A stretch of DNA of 64,000 nucleotides from Nemophila menziesii. Taxonomy: Eukaryota; Streptophyta; Magnoliopsida; Boraginales; Hydrophyllaceae. The DNA is taken from assembly GCA_029959085.1 (NCBI GenBank), contig JARWIR010000001.1, positions 71,238,899-71,302,898 on the forward strand. Reading direction: 5' to 3'. Shown piece by piece: positions 46,745 through 58,407 of this stretch (position 1 is its first letter; every line of letters starts with the position of its first letter). The notes under the pieces are model-generated. The model saw only the letters and a program-made list of their open reading frames with translations, had not been told where the DNA came from and ran no database searches. A program made the position numbers and the translations under genes.

Positions 46745-47063
46745 GAAGTGTGGTAGTAGGGTTGAGTAGAAGGTTGTCGTGTAAGCGTTTATATAGGGCT
46801 GAAAATGCTAAAAGATCACAGATACATATAGTTGGTAGTTGTGGTTATTTGAGCCTTGATATTGGTATCAATCAGTACTATGTGTATGTATGAATGTAGC
46901 TATGTTAATGGTAGGTATATATATCATTGCCCTTAAAAGAGTTAATAAGCATATAGTCACAATAAAGAATTTAAAGGTTGATAGTTTGTCTCTTTGATAG
47001 GGAGTAACACTTATGGAATTGTGGAATTTTAAGATCTAATTCTACTGGTATGGAAAAGAGTGT

Positions 47064-47105
<42 letters not shown>

Positions 47106-47236
47106 TAAACCGATTGATAAATCATTTTCAATCAAACAATATTACATCGCACATCTTCAAAGACCTGATCCATAAAGAGGAAATGATTTTCGTCTTTAAT
47201 GAACGGACAGTGTCGACGGGCCACGCGTTTCGTTGG
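46745..47236 (-). promoter_or_regulatory. Ectopic LTP promoter copy C3, adjoining CACTA-1
   Basis: TATA box complement of about 46787-46796. Unlike C1 and C2 it continues past the AT run (47066-47102) to the CACTA-1 end at 47237, as in unit A. Confidence 0.75.
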
Positions 47237-50200
47237 CACTAGCGGGAATTTTAAAAAAATCACAAGTCTTTTTAGAAGAAAAATTATCATCTACAAAGAT
47301 ATATGTCATTAATGACGACATATAATTTCAAAAGATATCATTCGCAATAATTTATTTTTTATTTTGAATAGTTAAACAAAATTTGTCGTCTTTATTGGTT
47401 TCGTCTTTCGATAGAAATTTTGTTGTCTTGAAAGAGGTCATTCTCAAATACTTATAATGTCATTACAGACGACCAAATTTGTCTCTAAAGATACAATGTG
47501 TTTTATTTGTATAAACCAGTTAAATAATATAATAACTAATGCAAAGATAAAATAAAAGTAAATAAATAAATAACTTTACTTGTCGAGGCTCGGATTGGAT
47601 CTGATGTCTCTAAGGTATTTAGGCCACGTACCGGTGTCTTACGTTTTTTTGGCTTCAATCTCCAGGATACAACGACAAAACTATTCAAAAGAACTGACAC
47701 ATGAAATATAAAGAAATTCAACGAACTTAAAAAAAGTTGCTTCTTTCTATCTCTCTCTCTCTCTCTTATAATATTAATGTTTGATGCTTTTAAAAAATGA
47801 AAAAAGAAAATGGTTTAGTTGGACAACTATTTATAGAAGATGAAAAGGTGGCTTGGCAAAGAGGTTTGATGTTTCATTTGAAGAAACGTTATATTAGAAG
47901 ACACAACGTTTACTAAAAAGGAGCAAAGCATGGCTGATCCAGATGGTATAAAACTCTGGCCCATAAGGCCACTAGGTTGTAGGTTTAGGTTTGAACCCCC
48001 AGCCTAGTAGTTTTTTTTGCTTTGCTTTCTTTTCATTTCTTCAAATACTATGACTCGATTTCTCATTCAAATTCAAATGATTTTAACCTGATAAACATAT
48101 TACGTTAATGTTTACAACTATAATAAACGTTTCAATATTCGAATCATGTATTTAGATTGAGTCACTGACTATCATCGTAAACATGGTCATCACTTGGGAA
48201 AAGTCTCATTTGACCAACAGTTACATGGTCATTTGAGAAGAAAGGTATTATCTTTAGGAACGAAAAAATGTCCTCTCTAATTAGAAACGCGTAATAAATG
48301 CATTGGCTGGTTGAAATAGTCATTAACACCTTATACACCTTATTAATTCCCCAATCCCAGACCCTACTCCAAATTAGTGCCACCAGATCTCTTCCTACCG
48401 CCACGCGGTCTTTGAAACAATATCCTGGGAGGATCGCAACCTCCACCTACACGTGTGGGGTTCTCTTCAACAAAAAATTATCTGCTAATCTTACCAAAAT
48501 TAGGTATTTTTTGAATTTCAATATTTTTAAATTCTTTTCATTTTATATCTATAACTGTTCAGACTTATAATACAACTATTTATTGTGTAACAACGTGTTA
48601 ACTTTAGATAATAGGTAAATTTTTATATACCCGTTATAATCCCGAATTTGGTTATAATTAATATATAGGTTTATTATAGACAATGAATCCGGTCGATAAG
48701 AGAGTTTGAACTAAATTTAATGATTATTGTACTCTTAACTTTTTGTTGGGTGTGAGAGATTTTATAATTTTTGTGGAAAATCAAATGGGTAGAATGGGTC
48801 GAATGTTTTGTCTATGAAATCGTTGTATCGTAGAAATGGTATAAAGGTGTTACAAGCCGATATTTTAATGTCTGGGTTTTCATCAACATATGAAGTTTAA
48901 CTAAAATATGGTGATATAGAAAAAATCCATGTGAATACCTCTACTCGTATTGTAAATAATTTAATGATGGACATATCAAATAATTTGAGGCCGAGTATTA
49001 ATATCGAGATTGGTGACGAGAATAATCCAAGGACAAAAATTGTGGTTGTTTTGACGCTTTGTTTGAAGAAATGGAGATCAAATTATAAAATGGGTCTATG
49101 GTAATGGGTTTGTTGAATTTTATTGCCATGTTTATTCACATCAAGGTCATGAACAAGTCGACAAACACCTCCTTCACCGAACTTCTTCAATTGTTGTATC
49201 GTGTTTTCTATGAAGGTCATACTTTGCCTAATTCGTATAAGGAGTGCAACAAAAAGCTAAAAAGTTTGGGTATGGGATACATTACGATCAATGTGTGTTT
49301 AAATGATTTGTTTTGTATTGTATAGAAAATAGAATACTTGAGAAGTGTCCAGTGCATGGTGAATCTAGGCGGGATCTAGAGAAGGTGAAGAATGTTCCAC
49401 ATAAGAAACTGCATAATTTTCCCATTGCGCCAAGATTACATAGAATATTCGCATCGAGACACATCACAAAATACATTATTTGGCACCACACCCAAAATGG
49501 TACATATGAAGATGTAGTTAGTCATCCAGTTGAACTAGTTGGAAATTTTTTGACAAGTGGAAACTTGAGTTTGCTAGTAAACCGTGTAATGTACGATTGG
49601 GTTTGGGTTTCGATGAGTAATGTCCTTTCTCTATGCATAAAAAACCATATAACATGTGGCCAGTTTTATTAACAATCAACAATTTATCGACGTGGTTATG
49701 CATGATAAGAATCCATATTTATGCTTACTTTGTTGACTTCCAGTTCACATATACCGGGTAAAGATATGGATGTCTTTCTCCGTCATATTATTGATGAGTT
49801 GGAAATGTTGCGAGCTATAGGGATCCTTATTTATGATGTTTTTACTCATTCAAAATTCGTAGTGAAGTTTTATGTGTTTTTTAGATTAATGATTACCCAA
49901 CTAGGTCATACACTTTGGGATGGTCAGGTGAAGGTCACAAAGCTTTACCCGAATACATGGATTATGTACCATCCTCACGAGTGAGTAAAGGTGTTGTGTA
50001 TTTTGGTCACATATAGTATGTATCTATTCAATGTCAATTTAGAGGAGACATATCCTCGTACATTATTTCCGAGCATAGGGCCCCCAAGGAAACATCGCCA
50101 TGCCGATATTCAAAGCATTAGATTGGTTTCCTATTGCGTTTCCCGGTAAACACAAGGACTTTATTGGAATGGCGAGTAAGAAAATAGGTACTCGGGAGTT

Positions 50201-50307
50201 TAACAAGAAGAAAAAGAGTATTTTCTATCGTTTACCTTATTGTTCAAAAACTTGTTGAAACATAACATCGACGTTATGCATTGTGAAAAGAATGTGTGTG
50301 ATAGTCT
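47237..50307 (+). mobile_element. CACTA-1, left part, unit C
   Basis: Counterpart of 3001-6068 with the same truncation and the same junction to CACTA-2, including the 715-bp leader block and SINE-like piece (about 47930-48015). Confidence 0.82.
48683..50307 (+). pseudogene. CACTA-1 TNPD transposase, 5' part, unit C
   Basis: ATG at 48683. Same scattered blocks and stops as at 4444-6068, with small private substitutions (for example NRILEKC for NEILEKC near 49330). Confidence 0.8.
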
Positions 50308-51231
50308 TCGAGGTTCACTAACAAACTCAAGATGTAACTAAACAAATTTCTTCCAACTATCACCATCAACCGGATGACACAACACATCTGGATCTGTACT
50401 CTTCCCTGTACGGTGCCAAATCATATTTTTGGCAGTTTGTCTCGAAGCATAAAGTCGCTGCAACCTCAAGGTAATCGGGAAATATCGGAGTTTCTTATGC
50501 GCTACTTTCAGACCCTTCTTCGGGTCCTATTTGGATTCATTACATACTGGACACTTATCGAGGAACTCATTCTCCTTGTAAAATAAAGCACAGTCGTTCA
50601 CGCAAACATCGATGGTAGTGTACCCTATACCTAAACTTTTTAACTTTTTGTTGCACTCCTTGTATGACTCGGGCAAGGTATGAGGTTTGGGCAACACGGG
50701 ACACAAAAGTTAAAGCAACTCGGTGAAAGAATTGTTAGTCCACTTGTTCTTCACCTTCACGTGCATTAGCTTTGCGATGAATTTAATGAACTCATTACTG
50801 TACAACCTGGGTATAAATCAGTCTCAAATTCCTCAAACATAGTTTCGAGACTGCCACGTCTTAAATTGTTCAAGTCTATCATCTCGGTGTCACCTGAATG
50901 TCCACCACCCTTGTAATTAGGTCTCAACTCTTCATAGACATTCAACATTTCATTTTCTACATATCGATTCTTGTGGATTTCATCGTTCTCACCATGCTTT
51001 GTCCAAATCTCATACGTGGATAAAAAACCCAAATTGTAAAAGATGTGACCTAACCTTGTCCACGTTATACCGACGATAATTCGAACACCCATTACACCGA
51101 CAAAACAAAGTTTCTTTAAAATCATCTTTTTTTTTTTGAGAAAATGAAAGAAATTCTTCTATCCCCTTAACAGATTCACGCAAAACACGATGAGTGGTTT
51201 TAATCCAACTTTTATCAATACCTGAAGCCAT
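50308..51231 (-). pseudogene. CACTA-2 TNPD transposase, N-terminal part, unit C
   Basis: Same start (MASGIDKSWIK) as copy A, but an extra T in the run near 51127 splits the reading into 73- and 119-codon pieces. Otherwise as 6069-6974. Confidence 0.8.
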
Positions 51232-51997
51232 CCTCTATTACCAATATAATCAACTACCAATATAAAAGAATACAAAATAAATATTTCATTTATTCATTTA
51301 TTTCTATTACAATACTACATCATATAGAATATAAAATTAAAACATGTTTCTAACAACCTAGTAATACTATTCAACATTAACTACACAATTGTAATCAGAT
51401 AAAAGAAATTTTAAAATGTTTAATTGAAGAAAAAAGTGCATAATTTTGGGCAAAATTGGTTGGAGAAATTGATAATTGAGTAGGTCCCGCGTTGTTGATT
51501 GGCCCGAGAAAGCTTTTCCACGTGTTGAAATAATATTTGATGATGATTTGTGGGAAAAAATTGAGAGAGTTTTGAGAGAATAGTGGAGAAGTTATAAAAT
51601 AATGGGCAATGAGGATCCCAATTCGCAAGCAACTGTAATAAATACGTTACAAGCATTCGTGACTACACAACTAGTCACTAAATATGTACAAGTAGTTGCT
51701 ATTAATGACTATTAACGACTAAAAAAGTCGTTGTAAAATGCTAAAGGTCATTTGCGACTACTTATGTCGGTGAACAAAAATAATTAAAAATTAAAAGAAT
51801 ACTAGTGACTACATACACAACGTTTACGACTACTTCAAGTAGCCAATAAAAACAAAATGTAATTATGACTAATTATGTAGTCGACAAAGATGTAAATTAG
51901 TCGTAAAAAATAAGTTGTCGTTAAAGAGGTATCTTTAGCGACTACAGTTAAGTAGTCGGGAATGATTTAGTCGATAGAGATCACGCGTGTAGTAGTG
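50308..51997 (-). mobile_element. CACTA-2, 5' part, unit C
   Basis: Terminus CACTACTACACGCG on the minus strand at 51997, subterminal GACTAC/TAGTCG repeats, transposase to the junction at about 50308. It retains about 18 bp near 50480 that copy A has lost (near 6240). Confidence 0.8.
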
Positions 51998-52643
51998 TGT
52001 AATGATTAACAATAATGGGGAATTTAATGGTTTTATTATACAATTGATTTTAAGATTATTTTATTAGTATTTTAATCTTTTCTATTTCAGTTCTTTATTT
52101 TTTTCTTTTTCTTCTTCTTCCCTGCTCATTTTCTTCTTCGTGATACATCATCACCATAACCATGAGACTCCATTACTGTAATGCAAAGTGAATGCAAAAC
52201 TTCACTACATCATTTCCTTTGTTCTCTTCTTCTTCTTCTTCTTCTTCTTCTTCTTCATGATACATCATCACCATATCCATGAAGCTTTATAACTTCCCAT
52301 CATGATACCACTACACAAGCGCCGTATTGCACAAGCGAAACAATTACACTTATCATTACCTTTAACAAACACCAATTACAACCATCGATTCAACAAACCC
52401 ATCAGCCGATTCACAGAATTCACAAAATTAAAAGCTTTAAACTCCAACTATACCCACTCTATCTCTCCAGTGCATCCATTCGCATCAAATTATTTCTCAA
52501 CCATAAACAAAAGAACCATATTCCTATATTAGCTTTAAAATATAGGTAAATAAAATATACAATTCTCACTGTTCTTCATCCAATAAATTACGAACGAGTA
52601 CTACTACTTGATTCGATATTATATTTATTAGTGATAATATATA
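51998..52643. other. Non-coding stretch with a shorter (CTT)n microsatellite
   Basis: Counterpart of 7741-8398; (CTT)n at about 52224-52257. No gene supportable. Confidence 0.6.
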
Positions 52644-52892
52644 CTACCTCAATTCCATTATGAGTGATGTTTTATATCTTTTCACACATATTAAGAAATT
52701 TAAAAAATAGGAATATTTAGTTAAAAATGACCAATATATCCCTACCTATAACAACGAAAAAATGTAAATGTTTAATTGTTGAGAATTTTATAGGAAAAAA
52801 TTCATTCATTTTATATTGAAACTTTAAATGTGATATATATTATTGAACACTATTTTTGTACTATAGTGTCCATAATTATGGAATGGGGGTAA
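52644..52892. mobile_element. Stowaway-like MITE, unit C
   Basis: Same element and TA flanks as at 8399-8646, one base longer in an A-run. Confidence 0.65.
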
Positions 52893-53228
52893 TACATAGG
52901 TAGGTAACTAAAACTGTTGTTATTTTTCTTTAAATGATAGTAATCACCAGTTATTCAAAAAGCTTCATAAAATTGATAGTAAAGAAATATAAAAACCATC
53001 CAACATTCCAATAATTGAATAACCGATCCATTCAATTCAATTAACTAATTTAATCCATTTATTTCTTGGATGCTTTGTTATTTTCTGTTTGGAATGTTAT
53101 TATTAAAAAAGTGATGGATATGAGATGTATGAAGGAGAAATGGTGGTTATGATTAATAGGTGTGCTGATGATGGTGGTATAGAATGTGTGAGTGTGGTGA
53201 TAGTAAAGGTAGGATATGAACTAATTTT

Positions 53229-53873
53229 TTTTTTTAGTTGAAGGAAGCATATATATTGAAAAACTTCAAGTTACAAGTTAACATATCCCTAAGGGATCAA
53301 AATCACAAAACAATAGTCTTGCTAATTGAGGAGGTGGAAAAAATTCCAAAGGCTAAACAAGGCACCTTTAAGCACTTGTTTAGCCACCCAATCAGCAGCT
53401 CGGTTTTTAGATCTCTTCACATAGGAGATTTTAATCCTATACTTAATTTTACACTTAAGAATGTAATTGACTAAGTTCAGAATATTACAGTACACTTTGC
53501 TACCAAAATACACTTGATTAACTAACACTAAGCTATGATCACTCTCTATTTCCACTGAGCCAGGAGGTAAAACAGATGCCATACAAGTTTGAGCCATCTC
53601 TCTTGCCTCTGCTTCAAGAATTGAGTTAGCCTTCATATCCTTAGCAAAACCATCCACCATGCTACCTGTAGAATCACAATTTATACAAGCATATGAGATT
53701 TTATTTGTATCAATAACAAAAGAGGCATCACAATTAATTTTAAGTAAACCAGATGGAGGTGGTTTCCATTTCTCAACTCTGTCCTCTCTAAAGTTCAAGC
53801 CTTGAGTTACAGAGTTTGAATTATCATTCCCAGAATAAAAAGCAACATTAGAACCAATTGATTTTTTGATTTT
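53229..53873 (-). pseudogene. 5'-truncated LINE with RNase H domain, unit C
   Basis: Counterpart of 8983-9627. The RNase H reading (53873-53322) is still open, with small indels relative to copy A (loss of an Ala codon, gain of a His codon in ESDHSLVLV). The left target-site duplication has one base change (aactaat for aactaaat). Confidence 0.75.
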
Positions 53874-53888
53874 ATATGAACTAAATTT

Positions 53889-55067
53889 GATATATGTAGA
53901 TTGAGAAGAGTGGGAAAGAGAAGTGTGAAGAAGACGATAAGGGGATAGAAAAATTAATCCTAAACTACGGTGGTGGGGTGGCGTAGGTGTTTAAAAAAAA
54001 TTATGTATATAACTAAAAATAGTACAATTAACGGTAAAATATAATGGTGTTAAACGCGAAAACTGACGGCCACCAAAAATGAAATTCGAGTATCACGTAG
54101 GTAACGTAAAAAATTCAAGTACCATTTGAAATAATGACCATAGAGGATAAAAATAAAAAATTCTCTAAATTTATTTTATTACCATTTAGTCTCTACATAA
54201 TCCCTAGATCTGTCTCGTAGTAAACTAAAACTACCAAAGGTGTGGGTAGTTAGTTTCAATTAAATGCTATTATTGTTTGCAATCAAATGAATTTATTTGA
54301 AGTTTATAGTACTGTACTAGTTCATTGGTCTCAACTCTCAACCACATATTAGTTTTTGTGGTCTATACTGATAAATTCAAATGTGAATAAACATGAGATT
54401 AGGTCACTATACATGTAGAGTAGGTTTTTTTGTTCGGTTAAGAGACTTGTATTATAAAAGAAACGAAAATTAACTATTACAAGATCAGAGAAGAAAACAG
54501 AAGGCAAAGAGTGACAGAAAACAAACACTATCACTATAATTATAAATATTTAAGTTCCTTCTCTAAAAATCATCATTCCAGGGATTTTTAGTTGTCAACT
54601 TTTTCAAATATTCAAGAAATTTTTAGGACCTGAGTTTGAACTCCATGTGCCAGGAATTCATCAACATATCTAGAACAAGTTCATTTCTGAACTATTATTT
54701 TGATTATCATTATTTTTTAATGATGTTGGGTTCAGTTAACGCAGTTTCATCATAACTACGTATCAAATTCCAGTTACTTCTTTGATTAGTTTAATTGTTT
54801 TGATAGTATGAAATATCAATTCATTAAGTAAACCAGAAACAAATTTAATTTAAAGTGTACATTATAAAAAATATACGAGACACAATCATCAATTTATACC
54901 ACAAAGTCATGATAACCATAGGCACCAACACCACAGGCGCCAATAAAAGAAATAAAACAAGACTCTTGCTCAAGAGAAATCTGAATGAGGGTTTATATAC
55001 CCATCTTATTAATTTGATTTAGTAACATCCTAGCTTGTAGTCCCTCTGGAAATCATTTCTCCAACTC
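53889..55067. other. Non-coding, with the empty LINE target site
   Basis: Shared with unit A. The uninterrupted sequence aattccagttacttcttt at 54766-54783 is the pre-insertion site of the unit A LINE. The right part is the LTP 3' flank. No other feature seen. Confidence 0.8.
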
Positions 55068-55527
55068 TTACTTAACCCTGCAACATTCATAAATTAAACC
55101 ACAAACCATTAATAAAAACTAGCATGATCGATCATACATTTAAACGAAATAAAAAGTAGGTAGTTGGATAGAGAATATGTATATACTTGGAGCAGTCAGT
55201 TGAGGGACTGATTTGGTAAGGAATGTTGACGCCACATTTCCCTGGAAGTCCAGCAACACTGGAAAGGTTAACACCACGCATGGCACCAGCAAGTGTTTTT
55301 AAGCACGTGCAAGCAGTTTGACGGTCTGAGGTGGTCTGAGCGGCTTTGTTAAGAGCCTTAATGCCGTTGCAGCAACTAACTGGAATTGCTCCACCATTTC
55401 TGACGTAGTTGATGCATTGGGATACCCCGGCTACAACTTGGTTACATGATATGGCTGCCTCTGCATGAGGTGCAATGACCACAATGCACACAAGGATCAA
55501 TGATACAACCTTCACAATCATTTCCAT
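55068..55527 (-). CDS. Type-1 non-specific lipid transfer protein (nsLTP1), copy C
   Basis: Exon 1 is 55527-55187, the intron 55186-55078 (109 bp, one base longer than in copy A), and exon 2 55077-55068. The 116-residue product differs from copy A at two positions: Ile for Val at residue 11 (signal peptide) and Val for Leu at residue 32 (mature residue 8). All eight cysteines, TSDRQ, PYQIS and the DCSKVK end are kept. Its promoter is shortened by a deletion (next entry), so expression may differ from copy A. Confidence 0.93.
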
Positions 55528-55729
55528 CGTTGTTAAAATTAGACGACCTTTTTAGACTTTAGCAATGATACTTTAACGAAGTGTGGTAGTAGGTTTGAGA
55601 AGAAGGTTGGCATGTGAGGGTTTATATAGGGCTGAAAATGCCTTCACTGATACATATAGTTGGTAGTTGTGGTTATTTGAGCCTTGATATCTCATTTGGT
55701 ATCAAATCAATATTATGTATACGTATGAA
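55528..55729 (-). promoter_or_regulatory. LTP promoter, copy C, truncated at about -200
   Basis: TATA box complement of about 55619-55628. Homology to the unit A promoter stops near 55727, where the sequence jumps to the inside of the Pack-MULE right repeat (A about 18299). A small loss near 55640 also removes about 6 bp. Everything upstream of about -200 in copy A, including the AT run, is gone. Confidence 0.8.
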
Positions 55730-56058
55730 GAAGGGGAGTGGGGGGGGGGGGGGGGTAGGGGGGTGCGGTGTGGGGGGGGTTTATTTTATTATTTATATTT
55801 TATATAAAAACTATTTATAAAAAACCTTTTTTACCCTTAGGTTAATCTTAATTAAATGATTAATTAACACCTGGATTAAAAAAAAAATGTGACATGGAAA
55901 TGCCACGTCACTTTTAACGGCGAAAATGGACGGAACACGCAGTCGGGGGGTAACGGGTCACGAAATTAAAATGTAGGGGGCAACGAGTCGCATTTTAAAG
56001 GTTAGGGGGCAACCTGTCAATCGGGTACAAACGCAGGGGGCAAAAGTGTTATTTACTC
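55730..56058. mobile_element. Pack-MULE remnant: right terminal repeat only
   Basis: Matches 18299-18625 and ends GTTATTTACTC at 56058, followed by the CACTA-1 flank ttatttgta. The left repeat and the DUF946 exon were removed by the 1.3-kb deletion. Contains a longer G-run (about 55741-55755) than copy A. Confidence 0.85.
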
Positions 56059-58407
56059 TTATTTGTATTGTCTTTCGATAGAAATTTTACCGTCTCGAAA
56101 AAGGTCATTCTCAAATGCTTATAATGTCATCACATACATCATGTACGACCAAATTTGTCTCTAAAGATACCTGGTCATTGGAGATGAAACATATAATCTT
56201 TAGGAACTGGAAAATATCGTCTTTAATGAGAAACGCGTAATAAATACAGTGGTTGGACAGAATTAGTCAATAACACCTTATACACCTTTTTAATTCCCCA
56301 GTCCTAAAAATCCTACTCCAAAAGAGTGCCACCAGATCTCATCCTACTGCCACACGGTCTTTGAAACATCATCCTCGGAGGATCACAATCTCCACCTACA
56401 TGTGTGAGGTCCACTTCAACAAAAAATTATCCGCTAATTTTACCAAAATTAGGTATTTTCTTAATTTCAATATTTTAAAATTCTTTCCATTTTACATCTG
56501 TGACTGTTTAGACTTATAATATAGTTATTTATCGTGTAACAATGTGTTAAATTTAGATAACTAGTAAATTTTTATATACCCGTTAGAATCCCGAATTTGG
56601 TTATAATTAATTTAGAGTTTCATTATAGACCATGAATCCGGTCAATAAGAGAGCTTTGATTAAATTAGATAATTACTGTACTCGCAAATTTGTGTTGGGT
56701 GTAAGGGATTTTTTAACATTTACGGAAAATCAAATGGGTAGAACGGGTCGATTTTTTTTATGTGTAATCGTTGTATTGTAGAAATGGTATAGATGTGTTA
56801 CAAGCCGATATTTTAAAGTTTGGGTTTTCGTCAACATATGAAGTTTAAATAAAATCTGGTGAAATAGAACAAATCCATGTGATTACCTCTACTCGTATTG
56901 TAGGTAATTAAATGATGGACGTATTAGATGATTTGAGGTCGAGTATTAATATCAAAAAGGGTAACGAGAATAATCAATGGACAAATCGTGGTTGTTTCTA
57001 CGCTTTGTTTGAAGAAATGGAGATTGAATTATGCCATGGGTCCACGGTAATGGGTTTGTTGAATTTTATTGCCATGTTCATGCACATTAAGGTCATGAAC
57101 AAGTCGACAAACACCTCCTTCACCGAAATTATTCAATTGTTGTATTGTGTTTTCACTGAAGGTCATACTTTGCCTTCTTATTATGAGGAGTGCAACAAAA
57201 ATCTTAAAGGTTTGGGTATGAGATACTTTACAATCGATGTATGTTTAAATGATTGTCTTTTGTATTGTAAAGAAAATGAAATACTCGAGAAGTGTCCAGT
57301 GCATGGTGAATCTAGGTGGGATCCAAAGAAGGCGAAAAAAATTTCACATAAGAAACTTCATTATTTTCCCATTGCACCAAGATTACAGCGAATTTTTGCG
57401 TCGAAACACCCCATAAAATACATTATTTGGCACCACACCTGAATGTGTATATACGAAGATGTGTTACGTCATCTTGTTGATGGTACTAGTTGGAAAAAAT
57501 TTGACAAGTGGAATCCTGAGTTTGCTAGTGAACCGCGTAATGTAAGATCGAGTTTGGCTATCTATTTGTATTGGTTGTGGCCAGTTATACTAATAATCTA
57601 CAATTTGTCGACGTGGTTATGCATGATAAGAATCCACGTTTATGCTTACTTTTTTAACTACTGGTTCGCATTCACCGTGTAAAGATATGGATGTCTTTCT
57701 CCGTCCTATTATTGATGAGTTGGAAATATTGCGGGCAATGTGGATCTTTATTTATGATGTTTATACTAAGGTAAAATTTGTAATGAAGGTTTGTGTGTTT
57801 TCACGAGTAATGATTACCTAGCTAGGTCATACACTTTGGGATGGTCAAGTCAAGGTTACAAAGCTTTACCCGAATACATGGATTCTATACCATTATAGCG
57901 AGTGAGTAAAGGTTTTGTGTATCTTGATCACAGACAGTGGTTATTTATTCAACTTCAATTTAAAGGAGACTTATCCTCGTACATTATTTCCGAGCATGGG
58001 GCCCCCTAGGAAATATCGTCATGCGCATATTTGAAGCATTTAGATGGGTTGCCTATTGCGTTTCCCAATAAACGCAAGGACTTTATGGGAAAGGTGAGTA
58101 AGGAAACAGGTACTCGGGATTTTAATTAGATGAAAAGGAGTATTTTATATCGTATACTTTATTGTTCAAAAAACTTGTTGAAACATAACATCGACGTTAT
58201 GCGTTGTGAAAAGAATGTGTGTGATAGTCTACTTAGAACTGTGATTGGAGTAGATGACATTAACAAAGATAATGTGAACCCAATAAATGATCAAAAATAT
58301 ATGGGCATCAGGCAAGAGTTTTGGTTATTCGAAGACCGAGGTAGAGTGATTCAACCGTGCATAAAGTATGTGATGCCCCCAGATAAGTTACATATGTTCC
58401 AGGATTT
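56059..58407 (+). mobile_element. CACTA-1, second copy, unit C, terminus deleted
   Basis: Counterpart of 18635-20973. Its CACTAGCGGG end and first subterminal repeats were lost in the deletion. Includes the transposase from 56632. Confidence 0.8.
56632..58407 (+). pseudogene. CACTA-1 TNPD transposase, second copy, unit C
   Basis: Same blocks as 19198-20973. The 176-codon open part at 56912-57442 differs from copy A by one residue (KKISHKK for KKVSHKK). Truncated by the gypsy fragment. Confidence 0.82.

Larger units (their letters stand above)
43541..47102 (+). repeat. Tandem triplication of the NTase/LTP-promoter chimera
   Basis: Three head-to-tail units, 43541-44727, 44728-45930 and 45931-47102 (1187, 1203 and 1172 bp). 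Each begins gctcctctcttataattg just before NTase exon 2 and ends in an AT run (51, 67 and 37 bp). Without the AT runs the units are 1136, 1136 and 1135 bp and almost identical. Unit A has a single copy with a 13-bp AT run, so the expansion occurred in C after the duplication. Confidence 0.92.
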
